From Dehalococcoidia bacterium (GTDB lineage: Bacteria > Chloroflexota > Dehalococcoidia > Lucifugimonadales > UBA3495), in NCBI GenBank assembly GCA_022823505.1, contig JAJEIA010000077.1:1-64000 (forward strand): a DNA stretch of 64,000 nucleotides, in the 5' to 3' direction. Positions 45,806-54,893 of the stretch are shown one piece after another (within the stretch, counting starts at the first letter, position 1; the number at the start of each line of letters is the position of its first letter). The notes below the pieces were generated by a model. It saw only the letters and a program-made list of their open reading frames with translations, was not told the DNA's origin and did no database searches. The translations under genes and the position numbers were made by a program.

Positions 45806-47353
45806 CTAGCTGCCCTGGAGGATGAGTTCGGAGACGCGCTCGCCGATCATCATGGTGGTGACGTTGGTGTTGGCGCGGATGCAGTCGGGCATGATCGAAG
45901 CATCCACTACGCGCAGGTTCTGCACGCCCTTGACCCGGCCCTGCTGGTCGACCACGGCCATGGGGTCGGAGTCGGGACCCATCTTGCAGGTGCAGGAGAT
46001 GTGCTGGGCGGTGGAGACGTTGCTGCGGAGCCAGTGGTCCAGCGCTTCGTCGGTTTCGAGGTCGGAGTCCAGAGGTTCGGTGCGCTCCTGGATGATGTCG
46101 GCGAAGCCGCCGTGGTTGCCCAGTTCCACGGCGATGCGCACGCCGTCGCGCAGGCGCTTGCGGTCAAACTCCTCCTTCAGGTAGTTGTAGTCCAAGTAGG
46201 GCTGCTGGTGGGGGTCGGTGGACTGGAGCTTCAGCTCGCCAGCGCCTACGGCGAGGTAGATGGACACCGAGGCGCGGATACCCAAAGGCTGCATGCGGTC
46301 GCCGCCGCGGATGACCTGCTCGGTGGCGAAGGACGAGAAGATCATGATCATGTCGTTGCGCAGGTCGGACCCCTCGGCGGTGTATTTCAGGCACGTCTGG
46401 ATCCGGGGGGCGAAACCGTCCAGCTCGAAGCCGGGCCTGGTGCGCCAGGTGACGGGTACGATGGGATGGTCGCGGAGGTTCTGGCCGACGCCGGGGCTGT
46501 CGTGTACCACCGGGATGCCCAGGCTGCGCAGGTGCTCGGCGGGGCCGACGCCGGAGAGCATGAGGAGCTGTGGGGAGGCGATGGCGCCGCCGCTGAGGAT
46601 GATCTCGTCTCCCTCGACGGTGAACACCTCGCCGCCGCTCTCCACCACCACGCCGGTGGCCCTGTTGCCGTCGAACACCACGCGATGCACCGTGCAGTTG
46701 GGGCGCAGGGTGAAGTTCAACCGGTGGCGCGCCAGGTCGAGGTAGCCTAGGGCGGTGCTCCAGCGGATGCCGTTGGGGTTGTTGAAAGGAGTGGGGCCGA
46801 TGCCGGTGGAGTCGGGGCTGTTGTGGTCGTCGGTGTGCGGGAAGCCGTAGGCGCGGGCGGCGTTGTAGAAGGCGTTCTGCGCCGGGAGCCACTCCTCGCG
46901 CTTGAAGCGACGGGCGACGATGGGGCCGTCGTTGCCGTGGAAGTCGTCCGAGAAGTCGGTGTCGGTTTCCAGGCGGCGGAAGCAGCCCAGGAGGTTCTGG
47001 AAGCTCCACTGGTCGTTGCCCATGGCGGCCCAGCCGTCATAGTCCTCGGGCACGCCGCGCAGGAACATCTGGCCGTTGATGGCGCTGGAGCCGCCGGTGA
47101 CCTTGCCGCGAGGCACCATGATCTCGGGGTTCTCAGGAGTCCCGTAACCGGTGAACTGCCAGTTGTGGTCGCTGGTCATCACGTCGGTGGCGGTGGCGTA
47201 GCCGAACTTGACCTCGTCGGGCAGGTGCTCGAAGTTGGGATAGTCCGGGCCGGCCTCCAAGAGGATCACCGAGGTGTTGGGGTCTTCGCTCAGCCGGGTG
47301 GCCATGATGGAGCCGGCCGAACCGGCGCCGATGACGATGTAGTCGTACTTCAA
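45806..47353 (-). CDS. GMC-family FAD-dependent oxidoreductase (choline dehydrogenase-like)
   Basis: 515 residues. FAD-binding GAGSAGSIMATRLSED near residue 9, VPRGKVTGGSSAINGQMFLRG near 85, and the C-terminal AQHISCTCKMG with the catalytic His are GMC hallmarks. It oxidises alcohols to aldehydes; the acceptor and substrate are unknown. TTG start, fixed by AGGAGG 6 nt before it. First gene of the operon that continues with DUF1800, NHL and DUF1501 genes. Confidence 0.94.
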   Translation of the reverse strand: MKYDYIVIGAGSAGSIMATRLSEDPNTSVILLEAGPDYPNFEHLPDEVKFGYATATDVMTSDHNWQFTGYGTPENPEIMVPRGKVTGGSSAINGQMFLRGVPEDYDGWAAMGNDQWSFQNLLGCFRRLETDTDFSDDFHGNDGPIVARRFKREEWLPAQNAFYNAARAYGFPHTDDHNSPDSTGIGPTPFNNPNGIRWSTALGYLDLARHRLNFTLRPNCTVHRVVFDGNRATGVVVESGGEVFTVEGDEIILSGGAIASPQLLMLSGVGPAEHLRSLGIPVVHDSPGVGQNLRDHPIVPVTWRTRPGFELDGFAPRIQTCLKYTAEGSDLRNDMIMIFSSFATEQVIRGGDRMQPLGIRASVSIYLAVGAGELKLQSTDPHQQPYLDYNYLKEEFDRKRLRDGVRIAVELGNHGGFADIIQERTEPLDSDLETDEALDHWLRSNVSTAQHISCTCKMGPDSDPMAVVDQQGRVKGVQNLRVVDASIMPDCIRANTNVTTMMIGERVSELILQGS

Positions 47354-47511
47354 GGCTATCCTCCTAGCTCAGGAGTGTCGGGGCGTCGGGAGTGTTGGGT
47401 TTCAGGAGAATGGGGGTGCAGTCTGACGGATTTTCGCAATGATACTGGAAAAGGCGGGGTAGTTCCAGATTGGCGGGGCGCGCAAACCCCGGGGCGATGC
47501 GGTTTTGTAGA

Positions 47512-47517
47512 TATAAT
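47512..47517 (+). promoter_or_regulatory. -10 box before vapB
   Basis: TATAAT, 34 nt before the ATG of the antitoxin gene. No clear -35. Confidence 0.4.
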
Positions 47518-47550
47518 GAAGCAGTCATAACCACGGCAACGGAGGACACC

Positions 47551-47820
47551 ATGGAGAAAGTAATCCTGTACGCTGACGGTCGCCTGGTAGACGCCGTGCA
47601 ATGCAGGGCGCTTGAGGAAAAGACGGGCTTGAACGAGCTGTTTCGTCAGTGGATGGTGGATTATCTGGGTGGCGAAGAGGCGGCAAAGCAGGTCATCGCC
47701 GACACCCCGGCGTTGCACAAGGCGCAGGTGGAACGGGCCATGGCGGCCGTCGACGAATTGCAAAAATTCATTGACACCAGTGGGCCCAAGCCCACGCGGG
47801 ATGAGATGAATGCCCGCTGA
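47551..47820 (+). CDS. VapB-like antitoxin
   Basis: 89 residues. The short N-terminal strand (VILYADGRL) and the following helices resemble ribbon-helix-helix or AbrB-like antitoxins, and the acidic C-terminal half would wrap the toxin. It overlaps the vapC start by 11 bp, the usual order. GGAGG SD. Exact antitoxin family is not certain. Confidence 0.75.
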   Translation: MEKVILYADGRLVDAVQCRALEEKTGLNELFRQWMVDYLGGEEAAKQVIADTPALHKAQVERAMAAVDELQKFIDTSGPKPTRDEMNAR

Positions 47821-48250
47821 GAATTTCGTCGACAGCAATATATTCGTTTACATGTTGGATATATCAGCTCCCGACAAGCGTCAGCGCGCGAGGGAGTTGG
47901 TGTACGGCCTGCTGGGTGACCGGACCGGTTGCATCAGTTATCAGGTAGTGCAAGAGGCGTTGAATGTTCTGATAGGAAAACTGGGTGAGCCACCGGATGC
48001 CGTGACCTCATTCCTGGAAGAGGTATTGCTCCCCGTTTGGCAAATCAACGAAATTAATGCCACGCCTGAGCTTTATCGCAACGGCCTCGAACTACGGGCG
48101 CGGTACGGCTTCAGTTTCTACGATTCGCTGATCGTGGCCGCGGCGTTGGGAGCCGGCTGCACCACCCTGTACAGTGAAGACATGCAGGACGGGCAAAGGA
48201 TAGACGGGTTGACCATCAGGAACCCCTTTGCGGAAACCCGCGCGGCGTGA
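47810..48250 (+). CDS. VapC-type PIN-domain toxin
   Basis: 146 residues with the four acidic residues of PIN ribonucleases: D8 in FVDSNIFVY, E49 in QEALN, D105 in FYDSLIVAAAL and D124 in YSEDM. VapC toxins cleave initiator tRNA or rRNA and are held inactive by VapB. Its frame is intact. G+C is lower than that of the neighbouring GMC and SGNH genes. Confidence 0.9.
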   Translation: MPAENFVDSNIFVYMLDISAPDKRQRARELVYGLLGDRTGCISYQVVQEALNVLIGKLGEPPDAVTSFLEEVLLPVWQINEINATPELYRNGLELRARYGFSFYDSLIVAAALGAGCTTLYSEDMQDGQRIDGLTIRNPFAETRAA

Positions 48251-48264
48251 ACGGAGAACGATCT

Positions 48265-48502
48265 ATGCGGCAAGTCATCCTGTATCCAGGCGAGGACGGC
48301 TACTGGGTTGGTGGAATGCCCCAGCCTGCCCGGCTGTATCAGCCAGGGGGAAACCAGGGAAGCGGCCGTCGCCAACATCAAGGAGGCGGTCGAGGTGTAC
48401 ATCGCCGTGCTTGAAGAGGACGGGCCACCGATTCCATCAATCACACGTTCCAGCAATCACACCGTAGATGTTGGTCGCTATGACCTTTCCACTGGCGTGT
48501 AA
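48265..48502 (+). pseudogene. HicB-like antitoxin gene with a single-base frameshift
   Basis: The frame from the ATG at 48265 gives RQVILYPGEDGYWV; the HicB match then continues one base later as VECPSLPGCISQGETREAAVANIKEAVEVYI. One extra G in GTTGGTGG near 48310 explains the shift, and the 238-nt span is one base over 79 codons. HicB proteins neutralise HicA; no hicA gene is seen on either side. It is either a relic or a sequencing error. Confidence 0.8.
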
Positions 48503-48601
48503 TGAGCAGTCATCCGACAATCCGGCCCGCACGTCGCAGAATTCCGTAAATTGATGTAACTTGAGGCTACGAAATGCAATCGTGACAACCGGAGGTGTTT
48601 C

Positions 48602-49615
48602 ATGCCTCAAACCATCCGACCTGACGACCCCCGGCTGACCTGGCAGGGGGCTATTTCGTTCCACGACACCGCGGAGTGGCGGATGCCGTGGCGCGTTCCC
48701 TACGAAGATCGTTCGCTGTTTCCGCCCGATGCCCTGCGGGAGCGGGCGGCGATGCCGGCCGGCGTGCGGATCTCGTTCCGCAGCGACACGGAGACTGTGG
48801 CCGGGTCGGTCGCGCCGGCGGTGGAGTCCAGCCCCATTGATCTGTATTGCGACGGGAAGTTCCACGGATCGGCAGCGCTGGCAGGGCGGGACGGCTTCCG
48901 GTTCGAGGGGTTGCCGGCCGGCGAGAAGTTGGTGGAGCTGTGGCTGCCGCAGCACGGGGAGTTCCGGCTGCGTCACCTGGAGGTCTCGGGCGGGGCCGGA
49001 CTGGAGCCTTACGACGACCGGCGGCCCCGGTGGGTCGCCTACGGCAGTTCGATCACCCACTGCCGGACGGCGGCCAGCCCCAGCCTGACCTGGCCGGCCG
49101 TCGCCGCGCGGGCCTGTGATTTGAACCTGACCTGCCTGGGGTACGGCGGCGGGTGCCACCTGGAGCCCATGGTGGCGCGGATGATGCGGGATCTGCCGGC
49201 CGACTACCTGTCGATGAAGGTCGGGATCAACGTGTACAACGCGGCCAGCATCGGGCTGCGGACGTTCATGCCGGCCGTCATCGGGTTTGTGCACATCCTG
49301 CGGGAGAAGCATCCCGACACGCCGCTGGCGGTGATCTCGCCGATCTTCTCGGCATCACGGGAGAACACGGAGAACCCCCTTGGCTTCACCCTGTCGGCCA
49401 TGCGCGCCGAGGTGTCCGAGGCGGTGGAACTGATGCAGGCGCGGGGCGACGCCAACCTGCACTACGTGGACGGTCTGGAACTGTTCGGGCCGGAGATGGC
49501 ACACATGCTGCCCGACGACCTGCATCCTGACGCCGAGGGGTACCAGGCGATGGGGCGGAACTTCGTGGAGAAGGTGGCGGCTACGGTGTTTGGCCGGGCT
49601 CCGGTTCCGGCGTGA
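48602..49615 (+). CDS. SGNH/GDSL hydrolase-like protein
   Basis: 337 residues. An N-terminal beta-sandwich (to about 135) precedes an SGNH hydrolase core: YGSSITHC (block I, Ser), LGYGGGCH (Gly), KVGINVYN (Asn) and DDLHPDAEGY (Asp-x-x-His). Such two-domain GDSL hydrolases deacetylate sugars or cleave esters. No signal peptide. GGAGG SD. The 3' end overlaps the convergent YkgJ gene by 35 bp. Confidence 0.92.
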   Translation: MPQTIRPDDPRLTWQGAISFHDTAEWRMPWRVPYEDRSLFPPDALRERAAMPAGVRISFRSDTETVAGSVAPAVESSPIDLYCDGKFHGSAALAGRDGFRFEGLPAGEKLVELWLPQHGEFRLRHLEVSGGAGLEPYDDRRPRWVAYGSSITHCRTAASPSLTWPAVAARACDLNLTCLGYGGGCHLEPMVARMMRDLPADYLSMKVGINVYNAASIGLRTFMPAVIGFVHILREKHPDTPLAVISPIFSASRENTENPLGFTLSAMRAEVSEAVELMQARGDANLHYVDGLELFGPEMAHMLPDDLHPDAEGYQAMGRNFVEKVAATVFGRAPVPA

Positions 49616-49943
49616 TGTGCTCGGAGAGAGGGCAGCCGGGCTCACGCTTGCGGGGAAACTCGCGGCAGACGCGGGGGCGCCGGTCGTAGATGCGGCAACC
49701 GGAAGTAGCCGTATCCAGCATGGGGCAGCACTCGCGCTCCTGATCCAGGAACAGCACGTTGCCGCCACCGTCGGCGGTGCGGTTGATCCTGGCCTCCGTG
49801 CCCAGATCGGCCGCCAGGCGGTAGAAGCCGGTGACCTCGTCAGGGTCCAGCCGCAGGATGATGGGGCCGCGGCAGCACATGGCGCGGCACTCCTTCATGC
49901 AGATGCGGCTGGCTTCCTCCGGCGAGACGGTCAGGTCGGGCAC
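49581..49943 (-). CDS. YkgJ-family cysteine cluster protein
   Basis: 120 residues, GTG start with GAGG upstream. The cysteine pattern CMKECRAMCCRG, CCPMLD, GCRIYDRRPRVCREFP is typical of YkgJ proteins, which bind zinc or an Fe-S cluster. Function unknown. It is convergent with, and overlaps, the SGNH hydrolase gene. Confidence 0.9.
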   Translation of the reverse strand: MPDLTVSPEEASRICMKECRAMCCRGPIILRLDPDEVTGFYRLAADLGTEARINRTADGGGNVLFLDQERECCPMLDTATSGCRIYDRRPRVCREFPRKREPGCPLSEHITPEPEPGQTP

Positions 49944-49956
49944 GGCGCGACGGCCT

Positions 49957-50092
49957 CATGCGTACCCGGCTTCGCTCGAACCGCCATCGCGAGCGCAGCA
50001 TGGCGATCACGTCGGGGCTGCGGCGTCTCTCTCTGCAACGAGATCGCCACGTCGGTGCGCTCCTCGCGAAGACAGGCCTGGTGTGGGCGAGA
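49957..50092. repeat. Family-1 intergenic repeat, degenerate
   Basis: CATGCGTACCC at the left, followed by CATCGCGAGCGCAGCATGGCG and an inverted GCGCTCCTCGCGAAGACA at the right. The arms are eroded. Confidence 0.55.
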
Positions 50093-50100
50093 CAAGACGG

Positions 50101-50445
50101 CTACTTGCCATCTTCGATGCTGACGGTGATGATGGCGTTGGCAATCAGGGTGCCGTCGCTGCCGTCCTCGTTGAGCAGCTCGAGGCCGCCCACCACGACG
50201 TTCACGTTGGCGCGGCCATGGGGCAGCGAGTCGGCGACCTCGTCGGCGTTGACCTTCTCCGGATGGGGTGCGCCGATGGTGACGTCGACCGTCATATCGT
50301 CGGCGGTTGCGTCCACCAGGCGGGCAAAACCCAGACTGCTGTGGTGTATGGCGTCGAACACGGCCCGCTTGGCCGCAAGGGTGTAATCCAGGCCGTGAAC
50401 ATCCACGCCCATGCCCATTTCGGTAACGCAACGCACGAGAGCCAT
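50101..50445 (-). CDS. Lin0512 family protein
   Basis: 114 residues with the Lin0512 pattern: EMGMGVDVHGLDYTLAAKRAV near the start, and VADSLPHGRANVNVVVGGLEL. Function of the family is unknown. The ATG at 50445 follows AGGAGG closely; a longer frame upstream lacks an SD. Confidence 0.88.
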   Translation of the reverse strand: MALVRCVTEMGMGVDVHGLDYTLAAKRAVFDAIHHSSLGFARLVDATADDMTVDVTIGAPHPEKVNADEVADSLPHGRANVNVVVGGLELLNEDGSDGTLIANAIITVSIEDGK

Positions 50446-50650
50446 ATCGTGACCTCCTGAACGGTCGACTGGTTTGTCCGGGGAGAGGCGGCGGTCCGCA
50501 AGCGTCGGCGGCGCCGTTGGGCCATTTAACGGCAGCGCCTGTGGCAAGTCAAGGCGGGGCTGTTGCGGAGGGCGTTCCGATATGGGCTTGAACCCGTGCA
50601 GGAAGTACGGGCGTGCAAAGTGCAGAAATATGAGCGAAGCGAAGTCGCCA

Positions 50651-50998
50651 TCAGAACCAATCCAAGACCTTCTCCGCGGATACGGGCGTGTAGATCGACA
50701 TGTAGAGCGTCTCAGTTTGAGCGTTGAATGAGCACTCGCGGAGAGAACAAGGTTTCATGGGAGGTCTTTCGCTAATCTCAACGGCGAAATCAAACTGGAA
50801 TTTATGCCACGGCGAGAACTTGCGGAACAACTCCCTCGGGTGGCCACTTTCCTCCTTGAATGCAAACCGTATCACGGATTCTCCGTTACGCCGCTCACTG
50901 ACGGCCGTGGCGGTTATGCCGATGGGCTTTTCTGCAGGTAGAGTCTCGACATCCTCCCCGTGGACGAAACGGAGCCCATGCACAACATTTTTCTCCAT
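50651..50998 (-). CDS. Small hypothetical protein beside the nuclease-like gene
   Basis: 115 residues, not recognised. It looks beta-rich with an FKEESGHPRELFRKFSPWHKF segment. It starts 15 nt after the nuclease-like gene stop with GGAGG, so it is probably the second gene of a two-gene unit and may be its partner. G+C is lower than the backbone. Confidence 0.6.
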   Translation of the reverse strand: MEKNVVHGLRFVHGEDVETLPAEKPIGITATAVSERRNGESVIRFAFKEESGHPRELFRKFSPWHKFQFDFAVEISERPPMKPCSLRECSFNAQTETLYMSIYTPVSAEKVLDWF

Positions 50999-51013
50999 AA
51001 GCCAACCTCCGGA

Positions 51014-51661
51014 TCAGTCCGCTCTGAGTGTACTCTGGTCAATCTCATACCAATGTACCAAACCCTGTTCGACCTGCTGGGCCACGTCGCGATCATTCTG
51101 AACGCTGGCGACCACGGAGTGGGCTTCGTACCCGGTAAACCTGTGGAGGAATCCGGCGTTGCGTATTGCTCTGTCGGTATCCCTCTTGTCCGCCGTGAAC
51201 GAAATTTCGACGGCAACGTACACCTTATCTGAACCGTCGTGGGCCTCAATCACCAAGTCTGCTTCTCGGAAACTTCTCAAATCTGAAGCCTCGATCCCGC
51301 TGTTAGAGTGGGTTTGCGCCCACTTCGCCAATTCAATCTTTGCGACATCGCGCACGTACTTTATGCCGAGGTCAAAAGCGATCAGCTCAGCATTGCGAAC
51401 CACCTCGTTCCTGGCATGGCCCCCTTTCAATATACCGATCGCGTCAGTCATGGACTGCATACGCCTGGACATAGACTGCATCTGCTGTTTGATCTCGTCG
51501 AACGTATCGACCATGACCTTATTGAAACTGGACTGGTCGCGGACAAACTCACGAATTGCACTTCCGGTTTGCTCTCCGCCGATTTCGTTCGCAGCGTATT
51601 CGGCATCGCTGGCGAGATCCCTCATTTCGTTCATGCCGTGTTCAGGTTCTTGGGTGGTCAT
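51014..51661 (-). CDS. PD-(D/E)XK-like protein with N-terminal coiled coil
   Basis: 215 residues. A coiled coil (about 30-75, with QQMQSMSRRMQSM) precedes a nuclease-fold domain: ADLVIEA (Asp), VYVAVEISFTADKRD (E-x-S in place of E-x-K) and NAGFLHRFTGYEAHSVV. The layout matches uncharacterised cyanobacterial and Chloroflexi proteins and the gene at 18683-19153. The missing Lys makes cleavage uncertain; DNA or RNA binding is the safer guess. Followed closely by a small partner gene. Confidence 0.65.
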   Translation of the reverse strand: MTTQEPEHGMNEMRDLASDAEYAANEIGGEQTGSAIREFVRDQSSFNKVMVDTFDEIKQQMQSMSRRMQSMTDAIGILKGGHARNEVVRNAELIAFDLGIKYVRDVAKIELAKWAQTHSNSGIEASDLRSFREADLVIEAHDGSDKVYVAVEISFTADKRDTDRAIRNAGFLHRFTGYEAHSVVASVQNDRDVAQQVEQGLVHWYEIDQSTLRAD

Positions 51662-51885
51662 GCTCGTACTCTGCGTTGGGGCCTGAACCCATGAAGATAG
51701 CGGGAGGTGTCAAAACAAGCACAGCGGCAGTATCCCAAGCGCAAAGTAAGCATATACCCACAAGCGGATCGGCCGCAATCGCGGCGGGTATAGGGTAGCG
51801 ATGCCTTTCGATTATCAGCTCCCACTTTGCCGCCACCACACGTCACTCGCAATGACAAAACAGGTGCGCGTCAGTGAGCCGTTGC

Positions 51886-51891
51886 TATAAT
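51886..51891 (+). promoter_or_regulatory. -10 box before modA
   Basis: TATAAT inside GTTGCTATAATCC, 38 nt before the modA ATG; the same 13 bases occur before the asparaginase gene on the other strand. Confidence 0.5.
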
Positions 51892-51928
51892 CCACGTCTA
51901 TGCGTAACCGACAGGGACCCAGGGTTCG

Positions 51929-52810
51929 ATGAACTCCAGATTTCTCGCATTGGCGCTGGCAACGGCAGTGGTTGCCCTGGCGATCACGGCCTGCGGGTGC
52001 GCTCCCGCCGCATCGCGGGCAGAGGCGCCGGCAGACGCGCTGACCGTGTTCGCCGCGGCCTCGCTGGCGGAGCCGTTTCGCGCCGTGGCCGACGCTTACG
52101 AGGCAGACCATCCCGGCGTCGCGGTGACTTTCAACTTCGCGGGGAGCCAGGCGCTGCGCACCCAGCTCGAACACGGGGCGCGGGCGGACGTCTTCGCGTC
52201 GGCGGACTGGGAACAGATGGCGGCGGTGCGGAAGGCCAACCTGCTGGGGAACACTCCGGAATACTTCGCCACCAACCGGATGGCGGTGGTCGCGCCCCCC
52301 GGCTCAAACGCCGTGCAGAGCGTGGAAGACCTGGCCCGCCCGGGGGTGAGCATCGCCATCGCGTCGGAGGAAGTGCCGGCCGGCGGGTACGCCCGTGCGA
52401 CGCTCAACCTGATGGCGGGGTCTGAGGATTTTCCCGACGACTTCGCCGGGCGCGTGCTTGCCAACGTGGTGACCAACGAGACCAACGTCCTGGCGGTGGC
52501 GCAGAAGGTCGTCCTGGGCGAGGTGGACGCCGGCCTGGTGTACGAAACGGACGCCCGAGCGCAGCAGCACGGGGACGCGCTTCGAGTGATCGAAATTCCG
52601 CTGCAATTCAACCCGGCGGCGGAGTATCCCATCGCGACGCTGGGGGAGGCCAGCCACCAGCAGGCTGCCCTGGACTTCGTCGCGTTCGTGCAGGGCGACG
52701 ACGGGCAGGCCATCCTCCGGGAATACGGCTTTGCGCCGCCGGCCAACGTGGCGTGCCCGTGCCACGATGCTGTGCCTTCCGGAAGCACCGCTCCCACGCC
52801 GTCGCAGTGA
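51929..52810 (+). CDS. modA: Molybdate ABC transporter substrate-binding protein ModA
   Basis: 293 residues. A lipoprotein signal is seen (LAITAC, lipobox Cys near residue 22). The mature part has LTVFAAASLAEPFRAVADAYE, TFNFAGSQALRTQLEHGA and ADVFASADWEQM, all typical of ModA. It captures molybdate or tungstate outside the membrane. The C-terminal tail with CPC and Ser/Thr/Pro is extra. modB and modC follow. Confidence 0.95.
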   Translation: MNSRFLALALATAVVALAITACGCAPAASRAEAPADALTVFAAASLAEPFRAVADAYEADHPGVAVTFNFAGSQALRTQLEHGARADVFASADWEQMAAVRKANLLGNTPEYFATNRMAVVAPPGSNAVQSVEDLARPGVSIAIASEEVPAGGYARATLNLMAGSEDFPDDFAGRVLANVVTNETNVLAVAQKVVLGEVDAGLVYETDARAQQHGDALRVIEIPLQFNPAAEYPIATLGEASHQQAALDFVAFVQGDDGQAILREYGFAPPANVACPCHDAVPSGSTAPTPSQ

Positions 52811-52813
52811 TCG

Positions 52814-53662
52814 ATGATCTCAAGGTTCCTGCTGGGCAAGAGTCGGGCTGACGGCGGGCGACAGCAGTCGTCCCTGGGGGCGCTGGCTCCGGCCGGGATG
52901 GCGGCGACGGTCGTCTACGTGCTGTTCATCGGGCTGCCCATCCTGGCGTTGCTGGTGCGAGCCAGCCAGCAGGAGGGATTCCTGGCCGGCCTGACGGGCG
53001 AACTGGTGCTTCAGGCATTGCGCCTGACGGTGATCACCAGCGTCGTGAGCATGGTCGTGGTCGTGGTGGTCGGGACACCCTTCGCCCTGCTGCTGGCCCG
53101 CCGGCGGTCGACGGTGCTGCGGGTGATCGACACCTTCGTGGAGCTGCCCATCGTGCTGCCGCCGGTGGTGGCCGGCGTGGCGATGCTGATGGCATTTGGG
53201 AGGAACGGGTTGCTGGGGCCGGCGCTGGGCACCCTGGGCGTGACGCTGCCGTTCACCACGGCAGCGGTGATCTTCGCGCAGGTGTTCGTGGCGGCGCCGT
53301 TCTACATCCGGGCGGCGCGTATCGGGTTCGCCGGCGTGGACCCGACCTACGAGGAAGTGTCGCAGACGCTGGGGGTGTCGCCGTGGGCGACGTTCTGGAG
53401 GCTGACCCTGCCGGTGGCGTGGCCGTCGCTGCTGACGGGGCTGACGCTGGCCTGGGCGCGGGCGGTGTCGGAGTTCGGGGCGACGATAATGTTCGCCGGG
53501 AACCTGACCGGGCGCACCCAAACCATGCCGCTGGCGATCATGACGGCCATGGAGTCTAGCCTGGGATCGGCGCTGGCGCTGGCGGTGCTGCTGCTGGCGA
53601 TGTCCGCGCTGGCGCTGGCGGCGCTCAGCTTGCTATTAGGACGCGCCGGATCGACGGCATGA
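52814..53662 (+). CDS. modB: Molybdate ABC transporter permease ModB
   Basis: 282 residues with six to seven hydrophobic segments and the inner-membrane-component loop EEVSQTLGVSPWATFWRLTLP (EAA-type loop). VELPIVLPPVVAGVAML and GRNGLLGPAL fit ModB/CysT permeases. It forms the channel with ModC. Starts 3 nt after modA and overlaps modC by 4 bp. Confidence 0.93.
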   Translation: MISRFLLGKSRADGGRQQSSLGALAPAGMAATVVYVLFIGLPILALLVRASQQEGFLAGLTGELVLQALRLTVITSVVSMVVVVVVGTPFALLLARRRSTVLRVIDTFVELPIVLPPVVAGVAMLMAFGRNGLLGPALGTLGVTLPFTTAAVIFAQVFVAAPFYIRAARIGFAGVDPTYEEVSQTLGVSPWATFWRLTLPVAWPSLLTGLTLAWARAVSEFGATIMFAGNLTGRTQTMPLAIMTAMESSLGSALALAVLLLAMSALALAALSLLLGRAGSTA

Positions 53663-54780
53663 GCGAGCAACCCGGCGGCAACGGCGCATCGGGGCGCTTC
53701 GGGGTGAACCTGGGCGGCTTCCGCATGGAGCTGGAGTTCAAGGTTCACGCCGGGCGGGTCCTGGTGCTCTTCGGGCCGTCGGGCGCGGGCAAGACCACGG
53801 CGCTGCGAACAATAGCCGGACTGGTCCGGCCCGACGCCGGGCGCATCGTAATAGCGGGCCGCACCGTGTACGAGGACGGGAACGGCGCCGGAGCGCGGCC
53901 GGTCTGGGTGCAGCCGTACCGCCGGGGCGTGGGATACGTGACCCAGCAGAACCACCTGTTCCCCCATCTGACGGTGCGCCAGAACATCGCCTACGGCCTG
54001 CGGGACCGGCGAGGCGAACCGGCGCGGCATCGCGTGGCCGAGCTGGTGGAGCGGCTGCGGTTGGACGGGCTGGAAGACCGGCGGGTCTGGCAACTGTCGG
54101 GCGGGCAGCAGCAGCGAGCGGCGTTGGCCCGGGCGCTCGCGCCGTCGCCCGACCTGCTGCTGCTGGACGAGCCCTTCGCCGCGCTGGACATGGAGCTGAG
54201 ACGGGAGTTGGGTTCGGAGCTGCGGGCGACGGTGCGACAGTTCGACGTGCCGGTGATCCTGGTAACGCACAGCCGGGAGGAGGCCCTGGCCCTGGGAGAC
54301 GAGGTGCAGATCATCGACGCCGGTGTCACCGTGGCGTCGGGGCCGCCGCTGACCGCCCTGGAGCAGCCGGGCCGGGGCCGCGTGGCGAGGCTGGTGGGGG
54401 TCGAGAACCTGCTGGAGATGTGCGTGACGGCGCGGCTGCCGCAGGACGGCACCATGGTATGCGCGGCGGCGGAGCACCTGCTGGAAACCCCGCTGGCGGA
54501 CGGCTGCGCGGTGGGCGATCCGGTGACTGTGGGCATCAGGGCGTCGGATATCATCCTGGCGACGGGCCCCCTGCCGCAGTCGTCGGCGCGCAACACCTGG
54601 GCCGGCGTGGTATCGGCGGTGTCGCCCAGGCCGCCGGGCTACGAGGTAACGCTGGAATGCGACGGGGTGCCCCTGCGTTGCCACATCACCGGGACTTCGC
54701 TGGAGGCGATGGGCATCGCCCCCGGACTGCCCATGTGGGCGATCTTCAAGGCGTCGTCGTGCTTCCTGCTGAGCGAATAA
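53659..54780 (+). CDS. modC: Molybdate ABC transporter ATP-binding protein ModC
   Basis: 373 residues. Walker A FGPSGAGKTTAL, LSGGQQQRAALARALA, Walker B LLLLDEPFAALD and VILVTHSREEAL are complete. The C-terminal part (about 290-370) is a TOBE/Mop-like domain that binds oxyanion or regulates transport. ATGA overlap with modB shows coupling. No modE regulator is nearby. Confidence 0.94.
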   Translation: MSEQPGGNGASGRFGVNLGGFRMELEFKVHAGRVLVLFGPSGAGKTTALRTIAGLVRPDAGRIVIAGRTVYEDGNGAGARPVWVQPYRRGVGYVTQQNHLFPHLTVRQNIAYGLRDRRGEPARHRVAELVERLRLDGLEDRRVWQLSGGQQQRAALARALAPSPDLLLLDEPFAALDMELRRELGSELRATVRQFDVPVILVTHSREEALALGDEVQIIDAGVTVASGPPLTALEQPGRGRVARLVGVENLLEMCVTARLPQDGTMVCAAAEHLLETPLADGCAVGDPVTVGIRASDIILATGPLPQSSARNTWAGVVSAVSPRPPGYEVTLECDGVPLRCHITGTSLEAMGIAPGLPMWAIFKASSCFLLSE

Positions 54781-54881
54781 CGGGCAATGAATTATGCAGG
54801 ATTTCGCCCTCTCTCAGCCCTCTTCTGTCAGGGCAGAAAGGATCATGGCAGTCAAACAGGTCGTATGTTGGGGCTCCTTGA

Positions 54882-54887
54882 TATAAT
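54882..54887 (+). promoter_or_regulatory. -10 box directly before the gene at 54894
   Basis: TATAAT ends 6 nt before the ATG, so transcription would start at or next to the start codon: a leaderless message. No SD is present. Confidence 0.45.
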
Positions 54888-54893
54888 GCCGGC

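Noticed and set aside
44693-46750. 685-codon open frame on the plus strand opposite DUF1800 and GMC genes
   Set aside because: Antisense shadow: it spans two unrelated genes and consists of Val/Gly/His/Asp-rich sequence without motifs.
50583-50640. TTGAACCCGTGCAG as a possible tRNA T-loop
   Set aside because: No matching acceptor or anticodon stem around it.
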